A DNA stretch of 10,631 nt from Candidatus Moraniibacteriota bacterium (GCA_029933995.1 JAOZNB010000035.1:1564-12194); one strand, 5' to 3'; counted from the stretch's first letter, positions 1 to 6,990 are shown. The notes: generated from the letters alone by a model not told the origin. Translations and numbers: made by a program.

Positions 1-196
1 GTAATACCATCATCATTCCAATCACCAGTAACAGGGATGTCAGTTTTTATTCCAAAATGAGTAGTTAGATCATCACTATTCCACACACCATTACCATCCA
101 TGTCCAAGAACCAATCTCCATTTCTAAAAGTGCCAATTTCAGTAATACCATCATCATTCCAATCACCAGTAACAGGGATGTCAGTTTTTATTCCAA
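1..196 (-). repeat. 141-bp coding tandem repeat (FG-GAP-like, 47-residue unit)
   Basis: Bases 1-55 and 142-196 are identical over all 55 bp, a period of 141 bp or exactly 47 codons. Each unit encodes TDIPVTGDWNDDG, then a strand pair around GDWFLD and the loop DMDGNGVWNSDD. DWNDDGITE resembles the DxNxDGxxD calcium loop of FG-GAP (integrin-alpha type propeller) repeats, and DMDGNGVWNSDD fits the spacing of an EF-hand loop. The first full unit covers residues about 803-849; the second is cut by the window edge. More copies probably follow outside, as one repeat does not make a propeller. Confidence 0.85.
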
Positions 197-2600
197 GCTG
201 AGTTTGAGCATCTGTAATTTTACAGTCATAGCGCCACGCATCTAATTCTATATTTTTTTTGAGCCACGAATAATTTGCAGCGTTCGCTTGTGGACAAAAT
301 GATGATGGCTTACCAATATATTCTACGCCAAATACTGCCTTATTGGTATTGATAAATGTTTGATATCCATCACATTCATCATATTTGTAGCATTGTTCAT
401 TGAGTGCCCAGTCAAAATCTTCAACAAGATCGTCTATTTGATCAATGTCATTTTTGAGACCGACGGAGAGACCTCGTGCATGTGCTTCATTTGCAATAAA
501 TTGATTATATGTAATTTGATCTGTATATGTGATAGCGGGGAAACCCGAGTTATTGTTGTATCCATCCATATTATCAGGTTCTACTCCGTCACAGTTTTTG
601 GTCACAGCTTCATCTAAGCGTGCTTCCATAATTGGACTAAGTGTTGCGAGATCTCTAATATCTAGCCATTTTTCTTCATCCCAATTTTCCAGGTCATTGC
701 CCTTGATAGATTCTGGAAAATCACCAGCATCGTCCCTCCAGCTCTCCCAGCTACCAGCAGAAAAATAACAGATGACCTTACGTCCCTCTGCATGAAGTTC
801 ATTAATTGTTGATTGTGGTACGTCAAAGAGATCAACATTATACATATCTACGTCATAAGATGTATCAATATTATCACTAGGATCTAATTGCCATTGCCAT
901 GTAACATTTTCTGATGGGTGCGGTCGCCACCAATTATCAACGGAAAAATTAATTGTAAAATCAGTATCATTTTGATTGTCATAAACATCTTCACAGCGTA
1001 CATAATATGTGTAGTTATTTCCATCTGTTAATCCGCTAATTGGGGTTGAGTGTGATGTGGAACCAGTTGTTGAGAATGTGTTTGACATTGTATCATAGGG
1101 AATATTAGGTATGGCTGAATATTTACAAGTTGCATTCTTATTTGTATCAAGAGAAATAATTGTTGTTTCTGTGTCCACAGGAAGAGAGTCTGTTGGTTGT
1201 CCATTTGATCGTGTAGGTGCAAATAATAAGTCAAATAAATTTTTATGTATGTTGAGTCTGCCTCCTGTTGCAACACGACCAGAGAGAGATGATTTATTGT
1301 CATTATTTGTTAATATGAGATTTCGTACTTGAGTGGTTGTTAATGTATTATTGTGAGCATAAAGTATTGCAGCAGATCCAGATACAAATGGTGTGGCAAA
1401 TGATGTACCATCACCATAAACATAGCCACCTTGATAAACTCCAAAAATTCTAACACCTGGCGCAGCTATATCTACTGACGTGGAGCCATAGTTTGAGAAA
1501 TCTGCTAAATTATCATCTTGATCAGTTGCTGCAACACAGATGATGTTTGAGGAAGTGTAATTGCATGGGTATGATGACGTCGTGTCATTGTCAACTCCAT
1601 TTCCATCGTCATCGCCATTACCAGATGATGTAATTACAATACCTGGAAATGCATCAATTGTATCTTTTTCAATTTGTGAAAAACTTCTGCCACCAAAGCT
1701 TGCATTGATTACTTTTGCTCCATTGTGTTTAGCAAAATCAATTGCTTTAAGCTCAGAAAAAACATCAAAATCAAAACGAATTGTCATAATCTTCACATGA
1801 TTGTATCGACTTATACCAGCACCACCAGAACTATTATTTGTATTAGAAGCAATAACACTTGACACAAGTGTGCCGTGACCCTCCGCATCTCCTGCATCAT
1901 TAGGATTATTGTTGTCATTTACATAATTCCATCCATGATGGGGACACCCGCCAAATATAGGATTGTTATTTTCATCAACACAACTGGTGCCATCCCACAT
2001 ATTTGCAGACAATTCTGTGTGATTATAGTCAGTTCCACTATCAATTACAGCTATAATTGTGTTAGTACTTTCACTATCCACAATATCCCACATTTCTACG
2101 GTGTCAACATCTGCATCATTTGTACCGCTTACACCGCTAACGCTTTGTTCTGTGTTTTTGTGCGCCCATTGTTGTAAAAAATACGTGTCATTTGGCACAA
2201 ATGAGGGTGTCTTTATATAATTTGGTTCAACAATTTCCACAGCTTCATTTTTTGATAATTCTTTCATGAGCTCTTCCGTTGTTTTATCATTGGAGGTAAT
2301 TTTTACGATGTTGAGGTCATCAATATGGTCTTCCACGATAATATCATTTGCTTGAGAGTTTCTATTGAGTGTTTGGAGAAGTTCTGTGGATTGTTTATTT
2401 TCTATTTTTGTTGTAATGGCAGTATCTTTATATTTTACAATGACTTCATTTTCAACATGATTTTTTGTGGTTATGATTGGTTGTTGCCATGAAATGATGG
2501 GCAAGTTTGATTGTGCATGTATTATTGTGGGAAGTATTATTGATAATAATATTGATAATAATATTGATAATAATATGTATTTATTTTTGTGATTTTGCAT
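1..2600 (-). CDS. Secreted S8 subtilisin-like protease / GH114 polygalactosaminidase-like fusion with FG-GAP-like repeats (3' end outside window)
   Basis: The frame stays open from ATG at 2600 to the left edge: 866 codons, C-terminus missing. Residues 1-31 form a signal peptide (basic start, ILLS-rich core, possible cleavage near HAQ-S). About 45-130 looks like an I9/fervidolysin-type propeptide, followed by a typical mature start (PNDTYFLQQW). The S8 catalytic domain (about 150-450) has Asp187 in AVIDSGTD, His242 in EGHGT, Ser400 in GTSFATP and oxyanion Asn328, so it should be active. About 460-550 is a beta-sandwich ending in YYVRCEDVYDN. About 560-793 matches GH114, an endo-alpha-1,4-polygalactosaminidase family: TWQWQL (Trp568), VICYFSAGSWE, GVEPDN (Glu674, Asp676), GLKNDIDQ, DWALNEQC. 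From 803 on come 47-residue repeats with GDWNDDG. It starts 36 bp after galE with no Shine-Dalgarno, probably co-transcribed. The protein is predicted to be extracellular. Family calls are strong; the substrate is inferred. Confidence 0.93.
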   Translation of the reverse strand, partial: MQNHKNKYILLSILLSILLSIILPTIIHAQSNLPIISWQQPIITTKNHVENEVIVKYKDTAITTKIENKQSTELLQTLNRNSQANDIIVEDHIDDLNIVKITSNDKTTEELMKELSKNEAVEIVEPNYIKTPSFVPNDTYFLQQWAHKNTEQSVSGVSGTNDADVDTVEMWDIVDSESTNTIIAVIDSGTDYNHTELSANMWDGTSCVDENNNPIFGGCPHHGWNYVNDNNNPNDAGDAEGHGTLVSSVIASNTNNSSGGAGISRYNHVKIMTIRFDFDVFSELKAIDFAKHNGAKVINASFGGRSFSQIEKDTIDAFPGIVITSSGNGDDDGNGVDNDTTSSYPCNYTSSNIICVAATDQDDNLADFSNYGSTSVDIAAPGVRIFGVYQGGYVYGDGTSFATPFVSGSAAILYAHNNTLTTTQVRNLILTNNDNKSSLSGRVATGGRLNIHKNLFDLLFAPTRSNGQPTDSLPVDTETTIISLDTNKNATCKYSAIPNIPYDTMSNTFSTTGSTSHSTPISGLTDGNNYTYYVRCEDVYDNQNDTDFTINFSVDNWWRPHPSENVTWQWQLDPSDNIDTSYDVDMYNVDLFDVPQSTINELHAEGRKVICYFSAGSWESWRDDAGDFPESIKGNDLENWDEEKWLDIRDLATLSPIMEARLDEAVTKNCDGVEPDNMDGYNNNSGFPAITYTDQITYNQFIANEAHARGLSVGLKNDIDQIDDLVEDFDWALNEQCYKYDECDGYQTFINTNKAVFGVEYIGKPSSFCPQANAANYSWLKKNIELDAWRYDCKITDAQTQLGIKTDIPVTGDWNDDGITEIGTFRNGDWFLDMDGNGVWNSDDLTTHFGIKTDIPVTGDWNDDGI
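2539..2574 (-). repeat. Three perfect 12-bp tandem repeats inside the signal-peptide coding region
   Basis: The unit ATTGATAATAAT occurs three times without a mismatch on the plus strand. On the coding (minus) strand it encodes ILLS-ILLS-ILLS in the hydrophobic core of the protease-GH114 signal peptide. Because the unit is a multiple of three, gain or loss of a copy would change the core by four residues without a frameshift. Confidence 0.9.
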
Positions 2601-2636
2601 AGAAATTTACTGGGTTATTTTATGGTTAAAAAGTGT

Positions 2637-3644
2637 TTACAGTGTCTTTTGCCATTTCCATGAATCTTTCATTGCTTCACTTATTGATTTTTCTGATTTC
2701 CAGTTCATTGTATCGTTAATCTTTTTTGTATCAGCCCAGCAGGATTCTACATCTCCTGTTCTACGAGGTCCTATCACGTATTTTACTTTTACATTATTTA
2801 CTTTTTCAAATGTGTTTATTAATTCCATTACGCTTGTGCCATTGCCTGTGCCTACATTAAATACGTCAAAAAATGGGGCAGTTTGCTTATCTAAATATTC
2901 TAGTGTGGCAATGTGGGCTTTTGCTAAGTCCACTACATGTATGAAGTCCCGCAAGCATGTTCCATCTGGTGTGTTGTAGTCATCACCAAAGATTGTGAGC
3001 TCGTCACGAAGTCCTGCTGCAGTTTGTGTGATGTAGGGAACTAGGTTACTAGGTACTCCGCTTGGGAGCTCTCCTATCAGATGTGATTCATGAGCTCCAA
3101 TTGGGTTGAAGTATCTAAGAGGAATAGTTTTTATATTAGCACCACTGGTGGCAAGGTCTTTTAAGATGTCTTCTGCTATCAACTTTGTATTTCCGTATGG
3201 ATTTATTGCTTCCTTTCTAGGAGAAATTTCTGTGAGTGGATTTGTGTCTGGTTCACCGTAGACTGTTGCAGATGAAGAAAAAACAATGTTTTGTACGTTG
3301 TAATTTTGCATTACTTCCAATACTGTCAGTAGGGAATTGATGTTATTTTTATAATAAGGAATTGGTTTTTCTACTGATTCACCGACTGCCTTGAATGCTG
3401 TAAAGTGAATGACGCCTTCAATATCTTTTTCTTTTGTAAAGACTTCATTCATGAAATTGGTGTCTGTACAGTCACCTTCATATACAGCTGGTCGTTTGTC
3501 TGTTATTTGTTCAATTCTGTCAATTATCCATCTTTCTGAATTTGAGAAATTGTCAACTATGATAGGTGTGTGACCTGCGTTGTATAGTTCTACTGTTGTG
3601 TGTGAGCCGATGTAACCGGCGCCTCCGTTTATTAGAATTTTCAT
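2637..3644 (-). CDS. galE: UDP-glucose 4-epimerase (GalE), extended SDR family
   Basis: This 335-residue protein has the family's usual length and interconverts UDP-glucose and UDP-galactose with bound NAD in the cytoplasm. The Rossmann motif GGAGYIG is at 7-13, SSSATVYG at 123-130 supplies the active-site Ser125, and YGNTK gives Tyr150 and Lys154. RYFNPIGAH (177-185), DGTCLRDFIHVVDLA (227-241) and NVGTGNG (263-269) are further family signatures. Near the C-terminus RRTGDVESCWAD places Cys302 where E. coli GalE has Tyr299 and human GALE has Cys307, the position that controls acceptance of N-acetylated UDP-sugars. A small residue there suggests UDP-GlcNAc/UDP-GalNAc epimerisation too; this is inference. 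No Shine-Dalgarno precedes the ATG. It lies between the DUF4349 gene (222-bp gap holding a repeat) and the protease-GH114 gene (36-bp gap), all on one strand. Confidence 0.96.
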   Translation of the reverse strand: MKILINGGAGYIGSHTTVELYNAGHTPIIVDNFSNSERWIIDRIEQITDKRPAVYEGDCTDTNFMNEVFTKEKDIEGVIHFTAFKAVGESVEKPIPYYKNNINSLLTVLEVMQNYNVQNIVFSSSATVYGEPDTNPLTEISPRKEAINPYGNTKLIAEDILKDLATSGANIKTIPLRYFNPIGAHESHLIGELPSGVPSNLVPYITQTAAGLRDELTIFGDDYNTPDGTCLRDFIHVVDLAKAHIATLEYLDKQTAPFFDVFNVGTGNGTSVMELINTFEKVNNVKVKYVIGPRRTGDVESCWADTKKINDTMNWKSEKSISEAMKDSWKWQKTL

Positions 3645-3704
3645 GTTGATAATTAATGATTGGGAATTAAGAATTTGGTAATGGTGTTAGTTTAGTCGTT
3701 GTAG

Positions 3705-3832
3705 AATCCCCTCTGTCCTTTGGACATCTCCCCCTTTAAAAAGGAGGAGAGGATGTATGCTTGGATTTTTGCGTAACTTGTTGAGATTGCTTCGCTATGG
3801 CACGCAAAATGTTACGGCTGCTCGCAAAGACG
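3705..3832. repeat. Composite intergenic repeat, copy 1 (A hairpins plus B arm)
   Basis: This fills most of the 222-bp galE/DUF4349 gap. Part A (3705-3752) has a TGTCC-TTT-GGACA hairpin and a C-rich/G-rich stem with one mismatch around TTTAAAAA. Part B (3783-3832) runs from GAGATTGCTTCG to GCTCGCAAAGACG. The distance from CTCTG in A to ATTGCTTCG in B is 74 bp, against 75 bp in the copy at 4918, and the linker is recognisably related, so A and B form one element here. No reading frame or transposase is present. Confidence 0.8.
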
Positions 3833-3866
3833 GGTATGTGTTGTCTGTTAATGATAATATTAATTT

Positions 3867-4856
3867 TTAATTATCATTCTTATCTTTTTTCTTGAATACG
3901 TGTTTTGCTGTGAAGTATAGAAACCATGCGATGATTATGAATAGGATGATGAATGGTAGAGATGTTATCGTGAAGCGGATTGTTGAGTTTAATAATCCTG
4001 TTGATTTTTGTATTAATGTGTTGAAAGAGTCTTTTATTACTTGTAGAGGTCGCCATGAGTCTGATACTACTATATTTGAATCTTCTACGAGGCTTGTGTG
4101 TATCGTTGAGTATTGAGTTTGATCTTTGAGGTATTTTAGTTGACCTTCCATTTGTTCAACTTCTGTGCGTACACGTGCTAGTTCGCGTTCTATTTGTATG
4201 AGTTCGTCTACGTCGTCAGCTTTGTCAAAGAATGTGCGTAATCGGTCCTCATGTTCTTTTTTGTTTTTTATCCGAGATTCCAAGTCTATAAATTGTGCGG
4301 TGACATCTTGTGCTTGAGATGATTCATGAGTAACTAGTGGTGCAATTCTTTTGATTTGTTCAAATGTTTCTGCATATTGATTAACGGGAACTTTAATGAC
4401 AATGTATCCATTTTTGTAAGTATCACTTTTTGAAAAATCAGATGATACTTCATCACCACCATGTGTTTGTGCAATTATTTTAATTTCATTTATTGCTTTT
4501 TCTACAGAATTTACTTGCATGTCAATTGTACCTGTTTTGATTACTCTCTTGTCAGGTGTTTGTACGATATTGTTATCACTATCTTGTGTAATAGTCGTTG
4601 TGCTAGCATCTACAGATGATGAAGGGTTTGCTAATTTTGCAGTCATTTCTGGTACTGCTTCTACAGCATCAAACATTGGCTCAGACAAAGGCACGATGTG
4701 TTCCATTTCAAAGTCAAGATTGTCAGCACGACTAGCTCCAACAGAATATGATTCATCGGTAGATTTTTTTTGTGCAAAAAATACAATTGCAAATGCTAAG
4801 GCAACAAAAATAATTACATATATGATAACGCGTTTTTTGCTTGGAGCTTGATTCAT
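3867..4856 (-). CDS. DUF4349-domain membrane-anchored protein
   Basis: The 329-residue protein has a basic N-terminus and a transmembrane segment at about 10-28 (IIYVIIFVALAFAIVFF). A low-complexity Ser/Thr/Ala linker follows. A DUF4349-type region covers about 100-257: VIKTGTIDMQV, then IKVPVNQY, an Asp/Glu/Arg-rich heptad stretch at about 185-245 that looks like a coiled coil, and QYSTIHTSL. A second transmembrane segment (about 294-317) ends in a lysine-rich tail. Both ends would lie in the cytoplasm, with the domain and coiled coil outside. DUF4349 has no settled function; an envelope role is inferred from topology. An extended -10 lies about 27 bp upstream and there is no Shine-Dalgarno. 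It is first in the minus-strand series leading to galE and the secreted protease. Confidence 0.85.
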   Translation of the reverse strand: MNQAPSKKRVIIYVIIFVALAFAIVFFAQKKSTDESYSVGASRADNLDFEMEHIVPLSEPMFDAVEAVPEMTAKLANPSSSVDASTTTITQDSDNNIVQTPDKRVIKTGTIDMQVNSVEKAINEIKIIAQTHGGDEVSSDFSKSDTYKNGYIVIKVPVNQYAETFEQIKRIAPLVTHESSQAQDVTAQFIDLESRIKNKKEHEDRLRTFFDKADDVDELIQIERELARVRTEVEQMEGQLKYLKDQTQYSTIHTSLVEDSNIVVSDSWRPLQVIKDSFNTLIQKSTGLLNSTIRFTITSLPFIILFIIIAWFLYFTAKHVFKKKDKNDN

Positions 4857-4882
4857 AATTTTGATTTATTTATTACTTTATT

Positions 4883-4891
4883 ATTATAGCA
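4883..4891 (-). promoter_or_regulatory. Extended -10 promoter of the DUF4349 gene
   Basis: On the minus strand the sequence reads TGCTATAAT, a perfect extended -10 (TGnTATAAT), and would give a leader of about 20 nt before ATG at 4856. No good -35 hexamer sits 16-18 bp upstream, which fits an extended -10 promoter. It is the best promoter candidate for the whole minus-strand series. Confidence 0.6.
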
Positions 4892-4917
4892 CGGAATGTT
4901 ATATTAGTTTGTGGTGC

Positions 4918-5088
4918 AAAACCCCCTCTGTCCTTCGGACATCTCCCCCTTTAAAAAGGGGGAGAGGATGTATGTTTGAGTTTTTGTGAGATTTATTAAA
5001 ATTGCTTCGTATGATGTGGATAATAGTTTGGTTGCTCACAAAGACGGAGTGGTATCATTGCGAGGAGGTACAACGAAGTAATCTCAGT
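4918..5088. repeat. Composite intergenic repeat, copy 2 (A hairpins plus both B arms)
   Basis: It lies between the divergent DUF4349 gene and the 5132 gene. Part A (4918-4968) has a TGTCC-TTC-GGACA hairpin and a perfect 10-bp stem CTCCCCCTTT / AAAGGGGGAG around AA. The B arm ATTGCTTCG...CACAAAGACG is at 5001-5046. The opposite arm, ATTGCGAGGAGG through CGAAGTAATCTC, follows at 5057-5085. The two B arms are imperfect inverted repeats, so 5001-5085 can fold into one long hairpin. The -10 of the next gene begins 2 bp after the element. Confidence 0.8.
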
Positions 5089-5089
5089 G

Positions 5090-5098
5090 TGGTATAGT
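5090..5098 (+). promoter_or_regulatory. Extended -10 promoter candidate for the 5132 membrane-protein gene
   Basis: TGGTATAGT fits TGnTATAAT with one mismatch. Transcription would start near 5105, about 27 nt before ATG at 5132. No clear -35 is seen. It sits directly beside the right edge of repeat copy 2. Confidence 0.45.
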
Positions 5099-5131
5099 TG
5101 ATATATTAAATAAATGATAATGTAAATTAAT

Positions 5132-5629
5132 ATGGGTAATATTTTAAGTAATGTAAAGACACCTAAATCTTATCATGCAACGGATAAAATTTATGGGCTA
5201 GTAACGGTGTTGCCGTTGTTGGTAGTACTTGAACATGGACATAAAGATAGTAAATATGCAATTATTTTTATTCTTGTAACACTTTTTTCAATTTGGCTGG
5301 CGGAATCATATGCAGAATTTTATAAACGAGCTTATGGTCAAAAAAGGCACTTAGCAAAGGTGGAAGTTCTTACAATTGTAAAAAGAGAGTTTGTTGTGAT
5401 GTTGTCTGCAAATGCGATTTTATTACCATTTGTTTTGGAATTATTTGGTTTAGTAGAATTAACTGTGGCTTATAATTTAGCAGCTATGATAGGGATACTT
5501 TTGCTATTTCGTATTGGATTTAGATTATCGCTGTATATTGATCAAAAGATTTCTTCAGCGGTACTCTATGGTGCGGTATCGGCTTCATTTGGTTTTGTGA
5601 TTATTTTGTTGAAGTATTTAACACATTAA
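5132..5629 (+). CDS. Small polytopic membrane protein, family not recognised
   Basis: I do not recognise this 165-residue protein with confidence. Hydrophobic segments lie at about 20-34, 41-58, 87-105, 109-128 and 141-162, giving four or five transmembrane helices with short loops. Features that could be conserved are DKIYG (18-22), the short loop EHGHKDSK (34-41), WLAESYAEFYKR (55-66) and the basic loop YGQKRHLAK (68-76) before helix three. The general pattern (IYG start, charged loop, W-A-x-x-YAE) recalls small uncharacterised four-helix proteins seen in actinobacteria, but this is only a resemblance. ATG at 5132 is the first start after the -10 and has no Shine-Dalgarno. The GT2 gene follows 67 bp downstream on the same strand, so the two may be co-transcribed. 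No function is proposed. Confidence 0.75.
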   Translation: MGNILSNVKTPKSYHATDKIYGLVTVLPLLVVLEHGHKDSKYAIIFILVTLFSIWLAESYAEFYKRAYGQKRHLAKVEVLTIVKREFVVMLSANAILLPFVLELFGLVELTVAYNLAAMIGILLLFRIGFRLSLYIDQKISSAVLYGAVSASFGFVIILLKYLTH

Positions 5630-5636
5630 ATATGAG

Positions 5637-5665
5637 TTGTTTAATGACACATCATATGATAGGAT
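5637..5665 (+). promoter_or_regulatory. Weak sigma-70-like promoter candidate for the GT2 gene
   Basis: TTGTTT (5637-5642) and TAGGAT (5660-5665) are separated by 17 bp and would give a leader of about 25 nt. Both hexamers are imperfect; read-through from the 5132 gene is an equally good explanation. Confidence 0.3.
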
Positions 5666-5696
5666 TTGTATAAGAAGTAAGAATTAAAAATTGAGA

Positions 5697-6647
5697 ATGA
5701 ATAATACAGAAAAGAGAGGAATATATTTGTCAGTTGTTGTACCTATTTATAATGAAGAGGGAAATGTTAAAAAACTTCATGAAAAAATTGTAGAAGCTTG
5801 TGAAGATTTAAATCAATCTTATGAGATTATTTTTGTAGATGATGGTTCTTATGATAAGACTGTTGAAATTTGTAAGTCTTTATCTAATTTGATTTTTATT
5901 GAACTTAGGAAGAACTTTGGTCAAACTGCTGCGTTTGATGCTGGTTTTAAGGAGTCTGTTGGTAATGTTGTAGTCACGATGGACGGAGATTTGCAAAATG
6001 ATCCTGCTGACATAAGTAAATTATTAGAAAAGAAAAAAGAGGGATATGATATTGTGTCTGGGTGGAGATTTGATAGGAAAGATTCTTTTTCAAAAAAGTT
6101 CTTTTCACGTACAGCTGATAAACTTCGTAAAATATTATTGAAAGATTCTATACATGACTCTGGGTGCAGTTTGAAAGTTTATGATGGAGATGCTCTTCGA
6201 GGGATTGATTTGTTTGGTGAGATGCATCGTTTTATTCCTGCTATTTTGGAGCTTGATGGCTATACAGTTGGAGAGGTAAAAGTTTCGCATCATGCAAGAG
6301 TGTCAGGTGTTACTAAATATAATTGGAAACGATCTGTTAAGGGGTTTGTTGACATGGTTTCAATTTGGTTTTGGCGTAAATATGCTTCACGACCATTACA
6401 CTTTTTTGGCGGTGGTGGTATGTTGTTTATATTTTTTGGTATGATAATTCTTGTATGGATGAGTGTAGAAAAAATATTTTTTGATGCTGCACTATCAGAA
6501 CGAATCTGGCCACTTATGGGTACATTTTTTATAATGCTGGGTGTGCAATTTTTTGTTTTTGGACTTCTTGCTGATATTGTAATGAAAAATTATTATAAAG
6601 GTCAAAAGAGAATGAATTATACTATTAAAGGCGTTGTTGAGTTGTAG
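5697..6647 (+). CDS. GT2 glycosyltransferase, polyprenyl-phosphate sugar transferase type (GtrB/ArnC/DPM1-like)
   Basis: Counting from ATG at 5697 the protein has 316 residues, usual for bacterial GtrB/ArnC-like enzymes, which move a sugar from a nucleotide to undecaprenyl phosphate on the inner membrane face. It has VVVPIYNEEGN near the N-terminus, VDDGS at 47-51, KNFGQ and the metal-binding DGD in TMDGDLQNDP (Asp96, Asp98). DSGCSLKVYD (about 154-163) and EMHRFIPA (about 175-182) are typical acceptor-side motifs. Two C-terminal transmembrane helices (about 235-258 and 272-294) are followed by a basic tail. A TTG six bases upstream is in frame, but ATG was preferred; neither has a Shine-Dalgarno. 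A hairpin with eight T residues lies just downstream. The transferred sugar cannot be read from the sequence. Confidence 0.93.
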   Translation: MNNTEKRGIYLSVVVPIYNEEGNVKKLHEKIVEACEDLNQSYEIIFVDDGSYDKTVEICKSLSNLIFIELRKNFGQTAAFDAGFKESVGNVVVTMDGDLQNDPADISKLLEKKKEGYDIVSGWRFDRKDSFSKKFFSRTADKLRKILLKDSIHDSGCSLKVYDGDALRGIDLFGEMHRFIPAILELDGYTVGEVKVSHHARVSGVTKYNWKRSVKGFVDMVSIWFWRKYASRPLHFFGGGGMLFIFFGMIILVWMSVEKIFFDAALSERIWPLMGTFFIMLGVQFFVFGLLADIVMKNYYKGQKRMNYTIKGVVEL

Positions 6648-6672
6648 GATAGTTACTTGTTGATATTTGTTT

Positions 6673-6708
6673 AGCTACTGTATTGTTAATAGTGTGGTAG
6701 TTTTTTTT
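6673..6708 (+). terminator. Rho-independent terminator after the GT2 gene
   Basis: CTACTGTATT (6675-6684) pairs with AGTGTGGTAG (6691-6700) across a GTTAAT loop, using several G-U pairs, and is followed by eight T residues (6701-6708). It begins about 25 bp after the GT2 stop codon, so transcription of ugd would need its own promoter. Confidence 0.65.
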
Positions 6709-6728
6709 AATACTAATTATTGGGTGTG

Positions 6729-6870
6729 AAACCCCCTCTGTCCTATCGGACATCTCCCCCTTTAAAAAGGGGGAGAGGATGATAGTTAAGGTTGGTTAAA
6801 ATTTGAAATGATAAATTTGTATTTATTACAGCCTCCCCTCCTTTTTAAGGAGGGGACCCAGGGGTGGTTT
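6729..6870. repeat. Two-ended A element, copy 3 (inverted terminal hairpins, about 142 bp)
   Basis: The left end (6729-6778) carries TGTCC-TATC-GGACA and the perfect CTCCCCCTTT / AAAGGGGGAG stem. The right end (6832-6870) has CCCCTCCTT / AAGGAGGGG around TTT and then ACCCAGGGGTGGTTT. Reverse-complemented, the right end resembles the left end without the TGTCC hairpin, so the unit has terminal inverted repeats (AAACCCC...GGGGTGGTTT) around an AT-rich core. This resembles a MITE-like or REP-like non-coding element. No transposase is present. Confidence 0.7.
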
Positions 6871-6872
6871 TG

Positions 6873-6900
6873 TTGACGACTTCCTGTGATTTGTTATACT
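6873..6900 (+). promoter_or_regulatory. Strong sigma-70-type promoter upstream of ugd
   Basis: TTGACG (6873-6878) and TATACT (6895-6900) are 16 bp apart, and TG at 6892-6893 makes the -10 extended. It is the best two-box promoter in the window. The -35 begins 2 bp beyond the right end of the A element, so the element edge and the promoter are almost contiguous. Transcription would start near 6907, giving a leader of about 128 nt before ugd. Confidence 0.65.
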
Positions 6901-6904
6901 TTTT

Positions 6905-6929
6905 ACACATCTTTATAGATAAGATGTGT
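6905..6929 (+). other. 5'-leader hairpin of the ugd transcript
   Basis: ACACATCTT (6905-6913) pairs perfectly with AAGATGTGT (6921-6929) over a 7-nt loop TATAGAT. It lies at or next to the predicted transcription start, so the ugd mRNA would begin with a stem-loop, a placement that often protects mRNA 5' ends. The T-poor flank (TCTTTGATT) makes a terminator less likely. No known riboswitch was recognised in the leader. Confidence 0.5.
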
Positions 6930-6941
6930 TCTTTGATTAAT

Positions 6942-6990
6942 GAGATTGCTTCGCATGACGTATGAAATGTTATAGCTGTTCGCAAAGACG
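6942..6990. repeat. B repeat arm, copy 3
   Basis: The sequence from GAGATTGCTTCGCATGACG to TGTTCGCAAAGACG matches the B arms at 3783-3832, 5001-5046 and 9666-9714 in both ends and in length (about 49 bp). The opposite B arm is not found nearby. It lies inside the predicted ugd leader. Confidence 0.75.

Noticed and set aside
360..2177. Several plus-strand open frames of 73-100 codons, and a minus-strand frame at 1028-1303, across the large protease-GH114 gene
   Set aside because: They are shadows of the continuous minus-strand frame, which has complete S8 and GH114 motifs; none has recognisable domains.
3892..4851. Plus-strand open frames opposite the DUF4349 gene
   Set aside because: Antisense shadows without their own ribosome binding site, promoter or domain.
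5691..5696. TTG start two codons upstream of the GT2 ATG
   Set aside because: ATG is the more usual start and neither has a Shine-Dalgarno; the difference is two residues and cannot be settled here.
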